Source: VXPQ01 sp965223485
GTDB taxonomy: Bacteria > Bacteroidota > Rhodothermia > Rhodothermales > VXPQ01
Assembly (NCBI GenBank): GCA_965223485.1
Contig: OZ244993.1
Location: 3,100,001-3,164,000 of the forward strand
Direction of reading: 5' to 3'
Length of the DNA: 64,000 bases
How positions within the stretch are numbered: the first letter of the stretch is position 1; each line of letters starts with the position of its first letter. Position numbers and translations under genes: made by a program. Positions 51,876 to 61,500 of the stretch are shown here, in pieces. The notes beneath the pieces were generated by a model. The model searched no databases, was not told where the DNA came from, and saw nothing but the letters and a program-made list of their open reading frames with translations.

Positions 51876-52295
51876 ATGGAATGGTATCTTAAGGCCCTGA
51901 GGAATTATACCGTTTTCCAAGGGAGAGCGCGCAGGAAAGAATACTGGTTCTATTGGCTGTTCTACTGGCTGGGATCACTATTGCTTGCTGCCCCCTTCTG
52001 GATAATCGCCCTGCAAAGGCTATTTACGGGCACAGAGGTAATCGGTGTTTGGGCCTTGAGCTATCTGGAAATAGCACTCGGTATTCTGGCCTTGCTTTGG
52101 TTCTTGATGCATGTGCTGCCCGGCATCGCCGTTACCGTCCGCCGCCTGCATGATACGGGACGCAGCGGCCTGTGGTATCTTTTGGGGATTTTCCTTCCTT
52201 TTATCGGTCATATCTGGTTGCTCGTTTTGACGGTGCTGGATAGTGAGCCGGGCGAAAATAAATATGGGGCCAATCCTAAGGAGGTTGTTGTGTGA
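51876..52295 (+). CDS. DUF805 small membrane protein
   Basis: Inner-membrane protein of 139 residues matching DUF805. It opens with the family's typical FQGRARRKEYWFYWLFYWLG, then has the helix IALGILALLWFLMHVLPGIA, the signature VRRLHDTGRSGLWYLL, and ends DSEPGENKYGANPKE. Four helices are predicted by eye. Function is unknown. The ATG at 51876 gives the usual N-terminus (MEWYLKALRNYTVF). It marks the left end of a lower-GC accessory stretch. Confidence 0.88.
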   Translation: MEWYLKALRNYTVFQGRARRKEYWFYWLFYWLGSLLLAAPFWIIALQRLFTGTEVIGVWALSYLEIALGILALLWFLMHVLPGIAVTVRRLHDTGRSGLWYLLGIFLPFIGHIWLLVLTVLDSEPGENKYGANPKEVVV

Positions 52296-52355
52296 TGATT
52301 ATCCCTCATACCTGTTGACGTCCACTAAATCGTGGTTCGAAATCCGAATACGTCC

Positions 52356-53345
52356 ATGAAGCGCATCCTTGTCTTGCTTTTCGTTCTTGTCTTTCCTGTC
52401 GTATGGTCCACGCCGGTGTTCGGGCAGAACGACCTGAAAAAAATTAAAGAATTAGCAAATACGGAAAGCGTCCATGTACCTGCGCTCCTTCAGGCTATAC
52501 TGCAAGGCGAAACGGAGATGGTGAAAACGCTCATAAAAGAGGGCGAAGACGTAAACGAATATTGGTACTATCGGGAAGATGATCCTCACTTGTATATTGG
52601 ATATACCCCCCTTGAACTTGCGACAAGACTTGGCGATCTGGATATTATAGAATTGTTGTTGGATAATGGGGCTAGCCCGGACAGATTCGTAGATGGATAT
52701 TATTTAGAGGTATCCGTCCTACAGTATGCAAATGATGTGGAGATTGCCCAGTTATTGCTGGATCGTGGCGCGCACGTAGACGAATATGTAGGTGAGGCTG
52801 GAACTATACTTTATTCTGCTGCCGCACGAGGCAATACAGATATGGTTAAATTTTTAATCGCCAATGGAGCAGATGTTAATGCATATGGAGAAGTTGGCAA
52901 TACTCCACTTCACGCGGCAAAAAATGTAGGAATTGCAAAGATATTGATAGACAATGGAGCAGATATCCACGCAGATTGTGATTGCGGAACACCTTTACAT
53001 ACTACAGAAGATGCAGAGATTGCACAGTTATTGATAGATCATGGTGCGGATGTGAATGCATATATTTATGGAATGGCACCTATTCACACTGCAAAAAGTG
53101 CAGAGATTGTGCAACTACTGATTGATAATGGCGCAAATGTGAATGTAAAAGGTGACTACGGATTTACTCCCCTGCATGATGCGTCTTATCGAGACAAAGA
53201 TATCGTGCAGGTACTGCTCGACCACGGCGCGGACGTCAACGCAAAAGACAACGCCGGGCGCACGCCGCTCGATATTGCAATCGACAGGGGAAGAACTGAA
53301 ATCGCCGATCTGCTTCGCGAACACGGCGGCGTTGCAACGGAATGA
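52356..53345 (+). CDS. Secreted ankyrin-repeat protein, copy 1
   Basis: Protein of 329 residues with a signal peptide (MKRILVLLFVLVFPVVWSTP, cleavage near FGQ) and about nine ankyrin repeats. Examples are TPLELATRLGDLDIIELLLD, DMVKFLIANGADVNAYGE and IVQVLLDHGADVNAKDN. It is a protein-binding surface with no enzyme motif. Most of the gene is AT richer than its neighbours, although the last 150 bp is GC rich and nearly the same as the end of the second ankyrin gene at 56340. The two are paralogues with similar leaders (ATACGTCCATGAA). Confidence 0.88.
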   Translation: MKRILVLLFVLVFPVVWSTPVFGQNDLKKIKELANTESVHVPALLQAILQGETEMVKTLIKEGEDVNEYWYYREDDPHLYIGYTPLELATRLGDLDIIELLLDNGASPDRFVDGYYLEVSVLQYANDVEIAQLLLDRGAHVDEYVGEAGTILYSAAARGNTDMVKFLIANGADVNAYGEVGNTPLHAAKNVGIAKILIDNGADIHADCDCGTPLHTTEDAEIAQLLIDHGADVNAYIYGMAPIHTAKSAEIVQLLIDNGANVNVKGDYGFTPLHDASYRDKDIVQVLLDHGADVNAKDNAGRTPLDIAIDRGRTEIADLLREHGGVATE

Positions 53346-53608
53346 TACAGTGGAAACAGTGCAAGGGGTCGGCCTAGAAAATACTGATCGAGGCCGGGAG
53401 CAGTGGCGGCGCCCTGAAAAAGAGCATCACGGTGCGGGTGATCGACGACGGGCAGAAACAAGGTCTTGACAATCGAACTTCCCCCGACGTATTCTGCCAA
53501 TGACGACCGCTGCCCAAAGAGGTATGATCCCAATGTGACAGTGTGCTTGCAAGGGCTACCGGTTGGGCAATTGTCTATTGACACCTATTGCCGAGACAAT
53601 GAGATAGC
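53346..53608 (+). other. 263-bp spacer with a possible coding remnant
   Basis: No complete gene is seen. One frame reads LIEAGSSGGALKKSITVRVI, then DDGQKQGL, and stops near 53504. This resembles the end of a surface-protein domain and may be a relic. The rest shows nothing I recognise. Confidence 0.3.
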
Positions 53609-55786
53609 ATGAGTGCGTCAAAGCCCGGGTTCCAGAAGTTTATTCTCGTCGCCGCACTTTTAGCGGGTTGGCTTTGCGGGTGGTCACTGCCAGCTATTGC
53701 CCAAAGCGTGTGCGACAGGTCCGACCGTGTCCAGGATGCAATCCTTCGAGCCACCGATATCACAAGATGCTGGGATGTTGCGGTCACAGATCTGGCCAAC
53801 ATCGAATCGTTGCATGTGAATCACGGTGAGGATGCGTTGGTAACGAGCGATTTTGCCGGGCTGACCAATCTGAAAGGACTGACCCTGGAATCGAACCAGC
53901 TGTCGGAGCTCCCTTCGGATATGTTCGCTGGATTGAGCACGCTGATCTCGCTGAACCTGAGTCGCAACCAGTTGTCAGAGCTTCCTGTGGATGTGTTCGC
54001 TGGGCTGAGCAGTCTGGAATTTCTACGGCTGGATGGCAACCAGTTGTTATATCTTCCTTCGGACGTGTTCGCTGGATTAAGTGGCCTGAAAGATTTATAC
54101 CTGGAGTTCAACCGGCTGTCGTCACTTCCTTCGGGGGTGTTTTCCGGATTGAGCAACATGCGAGAACTCCGTCTCGAGCACAACGACTTATCGTCGCTTC
54201 CTGCGGATATATTCACCGGGTTGAGTGCGCTGAGAGATATAAGACTGTCTGGCAACCAACTATCCGAGCTTCCTGGGGGTGTATTCGCCGATCTGGTCAG
54301 ACTGGACCAACTGCCTTTGGACAACAACCAGCTATCCGAACTTCCCTCGGACGCGTTCGCTGGGCTGAGCAGCTTGAGACATCTGTGGCTGAACGGCAAT
54401 CAACTGTCGGAGCTTCCTGCGGATGTGTTCGATGGAATGAGCAAACTGGAAATACTGGGGTTGTCCCACAACCAACTGTCAGAGCTTCCTGCAGATGTGT
54501 TTGCTGAACCGAACAGGCTAATAAATATAGCGCTAAACCATAACCAACTGTCAGAGCTTCCTGCAGATGTGTTTGCTGGATTGGGCAGGCTGCGAGAGCT
54601 TGGCCTGAACCACAACCGGTTGTCAGGGCTTCCTGCAAATGTGTTTACCGGACTGAGTAGCCTTGAAGAGCTAACTCTGCACTACAACCGGTTGTCAGGG
54701 CTTCCTGCAAATGTGTTCACTGGACTGAGTAACCTCAAAGAACTAACCCTGCACTATAACCACCTTCCGTCGTTCTCTTCGGAAATATTTGCCGGATTGA
54801 GCCGCCTGGAACAGCTAAACCTGGGAAACAACCAACTGTCGAAATTCCCCGCGGGCGCATTTACTGGATTGAATCATCTGGAATATCTTTGGCTGGAAAA
54901 CAACCAGTTATCCGAACTTCCTTCGGACGTGTTCGCTGGGTTGGACAGATTGTATGTGCTCCATCTGAACCATAACCAATTGTCGTCGCTTCCCTCAAAC
55001 GTGTTCGCTGGATTGAGCAGTTTGAGGGTGCTGCTCCTGCACGAAAATCAATTGTCCGAACTACCCGATGGCCTGGTTGCAGGTCTGAAATCTTTGCGTG
55101 GCGAACGCGAGCAACCCGCTTTGACACTGGAAGACAATCCCGGGGCTCCCTTTATATTTCCCCTGGAACTCGAACGCACCGATAGTGGCGGTGACCTGGA
55201 TGCGCCGTTTCCTGCAACCATAAATGTCAGAATTCAAAAAGGCGCTCCTTTTGAAATTACCGTACCCTTGAAAATCAGTGGCGGGGTCCTTGACCCCTAC
55301 AATGCCGTAATCCCGGCGGGCGCCACTCTGAGTCGTGATGTAACGGTAATAAAAACCGTTACAGATCCTCCGACAGTGATTGCCCTGGAGGATGCGCCCG
55401 GAGCGCCTCTTCCACCAGAGACCGACTATGGCTATCCCCCTTATCCGTCGGTGCTCTTCAGCGGCTTCAAACTCGTATCGAACAAGACACCGCTCCTGCT
55501 TACGGCCCACGGGGAAATACCCACTTCCGTGGAACTCTTTCAGAATTATCCGAACCCGTTTAATCTGGAGACAACGATTGTTTACGGGCTCCCTCAGACG
55601 GCCGCCATACGAATGAGCATCTTCGACATGCTGGGCCGTGAGGTATACGTCGTGTTCGACGGAGTACATGCAGAAGGCCGCTACGAAATGCAAGTCAATG
55701 CGAGCAATCTTCCAAGTGGGTCATACATACTTCGGATGGAAACAGAAGAAGAAGTCTTCTTGCGCACAATGTTACTCAATAAATAG
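53609..55786 (+). CDS. Secreted leucine-rich-repeat protein with T9SS-type sorting domain
   Basis: Protein of 725 residues. A signal peptide (KFILVAALLAGWLCGWSLPA, then IAQ) and a Cys-capped segment precede 17 leucine-rich repeats of 24 residues (about 82-489), such as FAGLSSLRHLWLNGNQLSEL. A beta domain follows (about 500-620). The C-terminus is a Por/T9SS type A sorting domain: LFQNYPNPFNLETTIVYGL, SIFDMLGREVYVV, NLPSGSYILRMETEE. It should be exported and fixed to the cell surface, perhaps for adhesion or prey/host contact. It sits between two ankyrin paralogues. Confidence 0.93.
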   Translation: MSASKPGFQKFILVAALLAGWLCGWSLPAIAQSVCDRSDRVQDAILRATDITRCWDVAVTDLANIESLHVNHGEDALVTSDFAGLTNLKGLTLESNQLSELPSDMFAGLSTLISLNLSRNQLSELPVDVFAGLSSLEFLRLDGNQLLYLPSDVFAGLSGLKDLYLEFNRLSSLPSGVFSGLSNMRELRLEHNDLSSLPADIFTGLSALRDIRLSGNQLSELPGGVFADLVRLDQLPLDNNQLSELPSDAFAGLSSLRHLWLNGNQLSELPADVFDGMSKLEILGLSHNQLSELPADVFAEPNRLINIALNHNQLSELPADVFAGLGRLRELGLNHNRLSGLPANVFTGLSSLEELTLHYNRLSGLPANVFTGLSNLKELTLHYNHLPSFSSEIFAGLSRLEQLNLGNNQLSKFPAGAFTGLNHLEYLWLENNQLSELPSDVFAGLDRLYVLHLNHNQLSSLPSNVFAGLSSLRVLLLHENQLSELPDGLVAGLKSLRGEREQPALTLEDNPGAPFIFPLELERTDSGGDLDAPFPATINVRIQKGAPFEITVPLKISGGVLDPYNAVIPAGATLSRDVTVIKTVTDPPTVIALEDAPGAPLPPETDYGYPPYPSVLFSGFKLVSNKTPLLLTAHGEIPTSVELFQNYPNPFNLETTIVYGLPQTAAIRMSIFDMLGREVYVVFDGVHAEGRYEMQVNASNLPSGSYILRMETEEEVFLRTMLLNK
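53852..55075 (+). repeat. Seventeen 72-bp leucine-rich-repeat units
   Basis: Seventeen consecutive units of exactly 24 codons with the pattern FxGLxxLxxLxLxxNxLSxLPxxV. Several adjacent units are nearly the same at DNA level (for example the units ending LSGLPANV), so unequal exchange is likely. Confidence 0.85.
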
Positions 55787-55941
55787 ATTAGCGAAATCGT
55801 ATCGAGAATGACACCATAAACCTAACCCAGCAGGCTTAAATGGTCGTCCAGTTTTCTCAAACCACCTTTCACATTTGTCGGAATGCACCATGAAGCGTTT
55901 CTTTTCTCACCTGAAAAATGTGCCGAACAAATATATTTGGA

Positions 55942-56253
55942 ATGGATTATCGATTTATTTTACTTTTTTTTATTCTTGCCTCCAGCATTTTCGAAATGGA
56001 ACCGATATTTTACGAAAGCAAATCTCCCGCCATCTGGATCGTAACCCTGTGTGCTTTCTTGGCGCATGGAGGATATCATGCAGCTATTGCAGAAGGACGG
56101 GAGAAATATCTTAAGGACCATCTTGTGAAATACGATCCTGGTTTCGACAAAGATGAGGATAACAAGTGGCGAAATTTCATATCGGGTACGGCTGGCTTGG
56201 TAATAATGGGTGGCGTCTTCTATGCTTTATACCTGCTAATAATACGCCCTTGA
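55942..56253 (+). CDS. Small hypothetical membrane protein
   Basis: Protein of 103 residues with three likely membrane segments (YRFILLFFILASSIF, AIWIVTLCAFLAHGGYHA and GTAGLVIMGGVFYALYLLII). A charged loop (REKYLKDHLVKYDPGFDKDE) separates the last two. I do not recognise a family. An ATG at 55918 would extend it by eight residues, and neither start has a good Shine-Dalgarno. The region is AT rich, like the flanking ankyrin genes. Confidence 0.5.
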   Translation: MDYRFILLFFILASSIFEMEPIFYESKSPAIWIVTLCAFLAHGGYHAAIAEGREKYLKDHLVKYDPGFDKDEDNKWRNFISGTAGLVIMGGVFYALYLLIIRP

Positions 56254-56339
56254 CACAGGAAAATGTTTGCATTTTGTCCGGCGTTGCTGTACTTTCTACA
56301 ACGACTTTGTTTCACCGCACCCCTGATCTCGATACGTCC

Positions 56340-57131
56340 ATGAAACGCATCCTTGCATTGCTTGCCGTTCTTGTTGTATGGTCAACGTCGGCGTTTGGTC
56401 AGGACATCGTGGAAAGAATCACAACATTAGTCGACACGTACGGCGACAAAACACCACCGCTGCATTTAGCCGTATTTCGGGGTGAAACGGAAACTGTGAA
56501 AACACTGATCGAAAATGGAGAAGATGTGAATTACTTTTGGGTACAACATAGATATACCCCCCTTGAATTTGCGACAATACTTGGCGATCTGGATATTATG
56601 CGATTGTTGTTGGATAACGGGGCCAACCCGGATAGATTGGTGGATGGATATTTAGATATGCCTGCCCTGAGGTATGCAGATGATGTGGAGATTGCACAAT
56701 TATTATTAGATCGTGGCGCGTATGCAAAAAGTTGGGTTGGAGAAACTCCTTTACTTACCGTTTTAGCCCAGAAGGGAATAAATATCGATGTGGTGAAATT
56801 ATTGATCGCTAATGGAGCAGATGTGAATGCATACGGAGAAGGCGGTGCTCCACTTCACGAAGCAAAAAATGCGGGAATTGCGCAGATATTGATAGACAAC
56901 GGGGCGGACGTAAATGCACGTAGAGAATTGGGCGATACACCACTTCTTTCAGCGGTATGGAATGGCAAAAAGGACATTGTGAAAATATTAATAGACCACG
57001 GCGCAGACATAAACGCAAAAAACAACGCCGGGCACACGCCGCTCGATATTGCAATCGAAAGAGGACAAGATGAAATCGTCAATTTGCTGCGCGAACACGG
57101 CGGCGTTACAACGAACGTCACAACGGAATGA
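56340..57131 (+). CDS. Secreted ankyrin-repeat protein, copy 2
   Basis: Protein of 263 residues with a signal peptide (MKRILALLAVLVVWSTSAFG) and about seven ankyrin repeats (TPLEFATILGDLDIMRLLLD, VVKLLIANGADVNAYGE, IVKILIDHGADINAKNN). It is clearly paralogous to the gene at 52356 and shorter by about two repeats. The DNA is AT rich until the last 130 bp. Its TGA overlaps the ATG of galactokinase (ATGA), so translation of the two may be coupled even though their functions seem unrelated. Confidence 0.88.
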   Translation: MKRILALLAVLVVWSTSAFGQDIVERITTLVDTYGDKTPPLHLAVFRGETETVKTLIENGEDVNYFWVQHRYTPLEFATILGDLDIMRLLLDNGANPDRLVDGYLDMPALRYADDVEIAQLLLDRGAYAKSWVGETPLLTVLAQKGINIDVVKLLIANGADVNAYGEGGAPLHEAKNAGIAQILIDNGADVNARRELGDTPLLSAVWNGKKDIVKILIDHGADINAKNNAGHTPLDIAIERGQDEIVNLLREHGGVTTNVTTE

Positions 57132-58330
57132 CACGGCACGATCCTTTCCCGGCGGGCAATAATTACGACAAGGCCGTGAAGGTTCTTTCCTCATTCCGGG
57201 CCGCTTTCGGCGAGGCAGGCGCAAACAATGTCCTTATTGTGCGGGCTCCGGGACGCGTCAATCTGATCGGGGATCACACGGATTACCACGAGGGGTTCGT
57301 GCTGCCGATGACCATCGACCGGTGTGCATACGCGGCGCTGCGGGCGCGCAACGACGACACGGTGATCCTGCACGCCGCACAGTTCGGCGAGTGGATAACG
57401 CACCCGCTCTCCGAACGCCCTGTAATTGAGCCGGGTGCATGGGCCGCCTACGTAACCGGAGTAATCGGCGAACTGCGGGACCGGCTGCCCGGCGGATTCG
57501 AAATGCTCGTCGAGGGCGATGTGCCCATCGGCGCCGGCCTGAGTTCGTCGGCGGCTCTCTCCACGGCAGTCATCTATGGCCTCGACCAGTTGTTCGGCCT
57601 CGGGATCGCCCCCCTCGACGCAGTGCATCTATCCCAGCAGGTGGAACACCGCTACGCGGGCGTCGCCTGCGGCGTCATGGATCCGTTCGTATCCCGGCTG
57701 GGGCGCCGGAGGCACGCCTTGCTGCTCGACTGCCGCTCGCTTGCCTGCGAACATGTGCCGCTGGCTAATACGGAACGAGACCGGAACGATGCATTCGAGA
57801 TCGTCATCGCCGATTCGGGGGTGCGGCGTAAACTGGCCGCCTCCGGCTACAATGCCCGGCGCGGCGAATGTGAGCGCGCCCTCGAAACAATCCGGAAAAC
57901 CCGTCCCGACGTACGGAGCCTGCGCGACGCAAAGCCCGACGACCTACCGCTCCTCCCGCCCCTTGAGCGTCGCCGGGTCCGGCATGTCCTGGAGGAGAAC
58001 GCCCGCGTACTGCAAGCGCGGGACGCCCTGCGCAGCGAAGATTTCGAGGTGTTCGGGGAATTGATGAATCAATCGCACGACAGTCTGCGCGACCTGTACG
58101 AGGTGAGTTGCGAGGAACTGGATACACTGGTCGCCGCCGCCCGGAAAGTGGACGGCGTGGCGGGCGCCCGCATGACCGGGGGCGGTTTTGGGGGCTGCAC
58201 GGTGCACCTGGTGCGCCAGGATGCCGTTCCCGCTCTGCGTGAGGCGCTCTGTGAAACCTATGCGAAAACGTACGGGCGCGCTCCTGTGATCTACGCGGTC
58301 CGGGAGAACCATCGGACGGAACGGATGTAG
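57128..58330 (+). CDS. galK: Galactokinase
   Basis: Cytoplasmic GHMP kinase of 400 residues that phosphorylates galactose at C1 with ATP (Leloir pathway). Motif 1 is RAPGRVNLIGDHTDYHEGF near residue 40. The ATP-binding motif 2 is VPIGAGLSSSAALSTAVI near 130. Motif 3 is GARMTGGGFGGCTVHLV near 345. CGVMDPFVSRLG carries the catalytic Asp region. Length is normal. The start overlaps the ankyrin stop (ATGA). No galT or galE is adjacent. Confidence 0.93.
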   Translation: MTRHDPFPAGNNYDKAVKVLSSFRAAFGEAGANNVLIVRAPGRVNLIGDHTDYHEGFVLPMTIDRCAYAALRARNDDTVILHAAQFGEWITHPLSERPVIEPGAWAAYVTGVIGELRDRLPGGFEMLVEGDVPIGAGLSSSAALSTAVIYGLDQLFGLGIAPLDAVHLSQQVEHRYAGVACGVMDPFVSRLGRRRHALLLDCRSLACEHVPLANTERDRNDAFEIVIADSGVRRKLAASGYNARRGECERALETIRKTRPDVRSLRDAKPDDLPLLPPLERRRVRHVLEENARVLQARDALRSEDFEVFGELMNQSHDSLRDLYEVSCEELDTLVAAARKVDGVAGARMTGGGFGGCTVHLVRQDAVPALREALCETYAKTYGRAPVIYAVRENHRTERM

Positions 58331-58570
58331 GAACCGTTCCTGTGACCATGTGGCAGGCAAAGGCATTTCTTCCGGTCCGCTCGTACAGAACGGCGAGGCG
58401 ATCAGCGGAACTTCGATGTTCACCCCGGGCCAACGGCGCCTCTTCAGCGCGACGGGTAATCAGGCATCCATCGCTATTTCGCTGGCTCAATAGTTTTTAC
58501 AGCACAGGAAACAGGAGGCATACCGAAAAAAAGAATCTTTGCGAATGCACCATGTATTTCTCAGAAGAGA
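58331..58570. other. 240-bp spacer between convergent galK and the large surface protein gene
   Basis: No clear gene. One plus-strand frame of about 55 codons ends ATGNQASIAISLAQ at 58492 and has a protein-like composition, but it has no good start. No obvious terminator hairpin with a T-run is visible. Confidence 0.3.
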
Positions 58571-61500
58571 CTACGGTCTTTCCGCGGTAGCGCCTATATC
58601 TCTTCCCGGCGCATTCCAGCGAACAGGCGCCGGCTCGGACGCACGGCCCGAGCCTCTCGGCACAAAACGCAAAAATACGGCCCCTTCCTCGGGTATACGG
58701 TCCAGAAGCACGCGTACGCGGCTACGCGTGTATACCAGCGTCTCTCGACGACCCAACTCACGACCGTCCCCGTCGAACGCCACCACCTCGCCCACAAAAG
58801 GACGCCCCCCGGTCTCCATAAGAAACGTCGCAGACATCGAAACGCCGTACGACAAGGACAACAGTGCAGCACGGAGCTGCGTTGCCACTTCGCCAGGTAC
58901 GTACACCCCTGGAACACTCATCGTCACACGGGCCGTCCGCTCTCCCGACACCTCTTCAGGCATACGATCCGAACGAACATACTGACGAGGCTCGGACACC
59001 ACATCGAAAAACGCCGCATACCCCTGCTCCGACATAGACGCCAACGCGCCCTCTTCCACCCCGTACCGGACCAGACCCTTCTCGCCGGGCATAAGCACCA
59101 GCACCGAGGGATATATGTCCACCACCTGCGATAAATCGCCCAGAGGAGAATCCTCGACATCTTCCACCACTACCTCACGACCGTCCTCTGTCGCCTCCGT
59201 ATACCCGAATCGAGCAGACACCGACACCTCCAGCGGAATGAGCGACGGATTCGACAACTCGAACGCGCCGTTGGGCTTCCCTTCCGTCAAAAATGCAACG
59301 TCCGGGTAGATGCTAAGACTCTGATCCTCCGTCAAGCCGGCGGGAACCTCCCGCGACGTGCTGAAGCGAACCCCTCCGGGGCCTATCGTGATCACGCGCT
59401 GCGCGGGAACGACCGTCACTTCGACCTCCACCGAGTGCGTCTCTTCGCGCTCGCCCGAGCGAAGAACCACGTCCATAGCGCCCGCATACCGCCCCGAAGG
59501 CGCGCCCGCAAGGTCCAGCTCGCCTCCGAAGCGAAGAAGGCGGCAGGCGCCCTCCGTAAGCGTCGCCTCCGTATACAGCCCGCCTATCGCCTGAGAAGAA
59601 AGCTGCTCGCACGACTCCGCAAAGGACCAGGAAGGAGAAAGAACGAGCGAAGACGGCTCGGCAGCGCCCTCGCGCTTCAGAAGAACCGGAGCGACAACCT
59701 CTATGGACAGGTCCATCTCCCCGTTCTCGTCGAACGATGCGCCGCCGCCCGGCGAAAGCGTCATGCGCCCCGCATGGTACGGACCCGATACGCGCGTCGA
59801 TATGCCATCGGTCAGCGGATCGAGCGACACCCCGGTCTGTGACGACTGCACCCCGAAACGAAGAGGCGATGCGCTTACCGTTACGCCAAGAGCCGTCGGA
59901 TCCGAAGGCGCCCGCGAGGAAGACTCCGCTACGGGAGGCAAAGGATCGGCGGGGGGCTCTTCTGCGGGAGGCGAAACAGGATCCGGGGCAGGCGTCCGTA
60001 TCCTGTCGAGCACCGTTACCGTCACCTCCGCCGAACCGGACTCCGCATTCTCCGCACTGGCCGTAAGCAGGTACTCGTACGTCGTCGTCTCGTCCAACGC
60101 ATCCGGTACGTAGAACGTCGGCGAAGCGATGTCCGCCCCACTGAGCAGATCCGTATTTGTCGTCGCGCCTATGGCCGTCCAGGCGTATTCGTAGGCAGAG
60201 CCCGCAGGAGCACCGGACGCCGCGCAATCCAGAGCGAAGTCCTCCGAGCCCTCATAGACCGAAGGCGGATCCACACATACCACGCTCAAGGCGCCCCGGT
60301 TAAGCACCGTCACGGTCACCTCCGCCGAACCGGACTCCGCATTCGCTGCAGAGACAGCCAGCAGGTACTCGTAGGTCTCGTCTTCTTCCACCTCTTCCGG
60401 CACATAGAACGTCGGCGAGGAAACGTCCGCAGCGCTAAGCAGCGCCGTATTTGTCGTAGAGCCTATGGCCGTCCAGGCGTATTCGTAGGCAGAGCCCGCA
60501 GGAGCACCGGACGCCGCGCAATCCAGAGCGAAGTCCTCCGAGCCCTCATAGACCGAAGGCGGATCCACACATACCACGCTCAAGGCGCCCCGGTTAAGCA
60601 CCGTCACGGTCACCTCCGCCGAACCGGACTCCGCATTCGCTGCAGAGACAGCCAGCAGGTACTCGTAGGTCTCGTCTTCTTCCACCTCTTCCGGCACATA
60701 GAACGTCGGCGAGGAAACGTCCGCAGCGCTAAGCAGCGCCGTATTTGTCGTAGAGCCTCGGGCCGTCCAGGCGTATTCGTAGGCAGAGCCCGCAGGAGCA
60801 CCGGACGCCGCGCAATCCAGAGCGAAGTCCTCCGAGCCCTCATAGACCGAAGGCGGATCCACACATACCACGCTCAAGGCGCCCCGGTTAAGCACCGTCA
60901 CGGTCACCTCCGCCGAACCGGACTCCGCATTCTCCGCGCTCGCCGTAAGCAGGTACTCGTACGTCGTCGTCTCATCCAACGCATCCGGTACGTAGAACAT
61001 TGGAGAAGCAGTGTCCGCAGCGCTCAAGAGCGATGTGTCCTGCGTGTCGCCCCCAGCCTCCCATGTGTACGTGTAATCGGAATCCGCAGGAGCGCCCGAC
61101 GCTTCGCAATCGAACACAACGTCCTCCGAACCCTCGTAAACCGAAGGCGGATCCGCGCACGCCACCGAAAGCGTGCCCTTGTTCAGCACCGTTACCGTAA
61201 CGGTCTCTTCGTCCGGATCCGGACCCGCATTCGCCGTCGTGACTCGCGCCGCGTACGTCCAGGTCGTATCCCGATCCACCTCGGCAGGCACGGCGAACGT
61301 CGGCGTACCCGTATCGCGATCCGTCAATCGATCCGCGGGAGACCACGACCACACATACGTCAAACCCGGCGGACCGGTAACGAAACAGGAAAAATCGAAA
61401 GGCGGCGATCCCTCGTACACAGGATCGGGATCGTCGCAAGTAATGACAAGCACGCTGTTCTTCACGGTTACCGTCCAGTTCCAGGTAGCGGCGTCGGCAT

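Noticed and set aside
58342..58590. Small rightward gene after galK
   Set aside because: The frame has no ribosome site, its composition is Arg/Ser rich, and its end overlaps the end of the large gene on the other strand.
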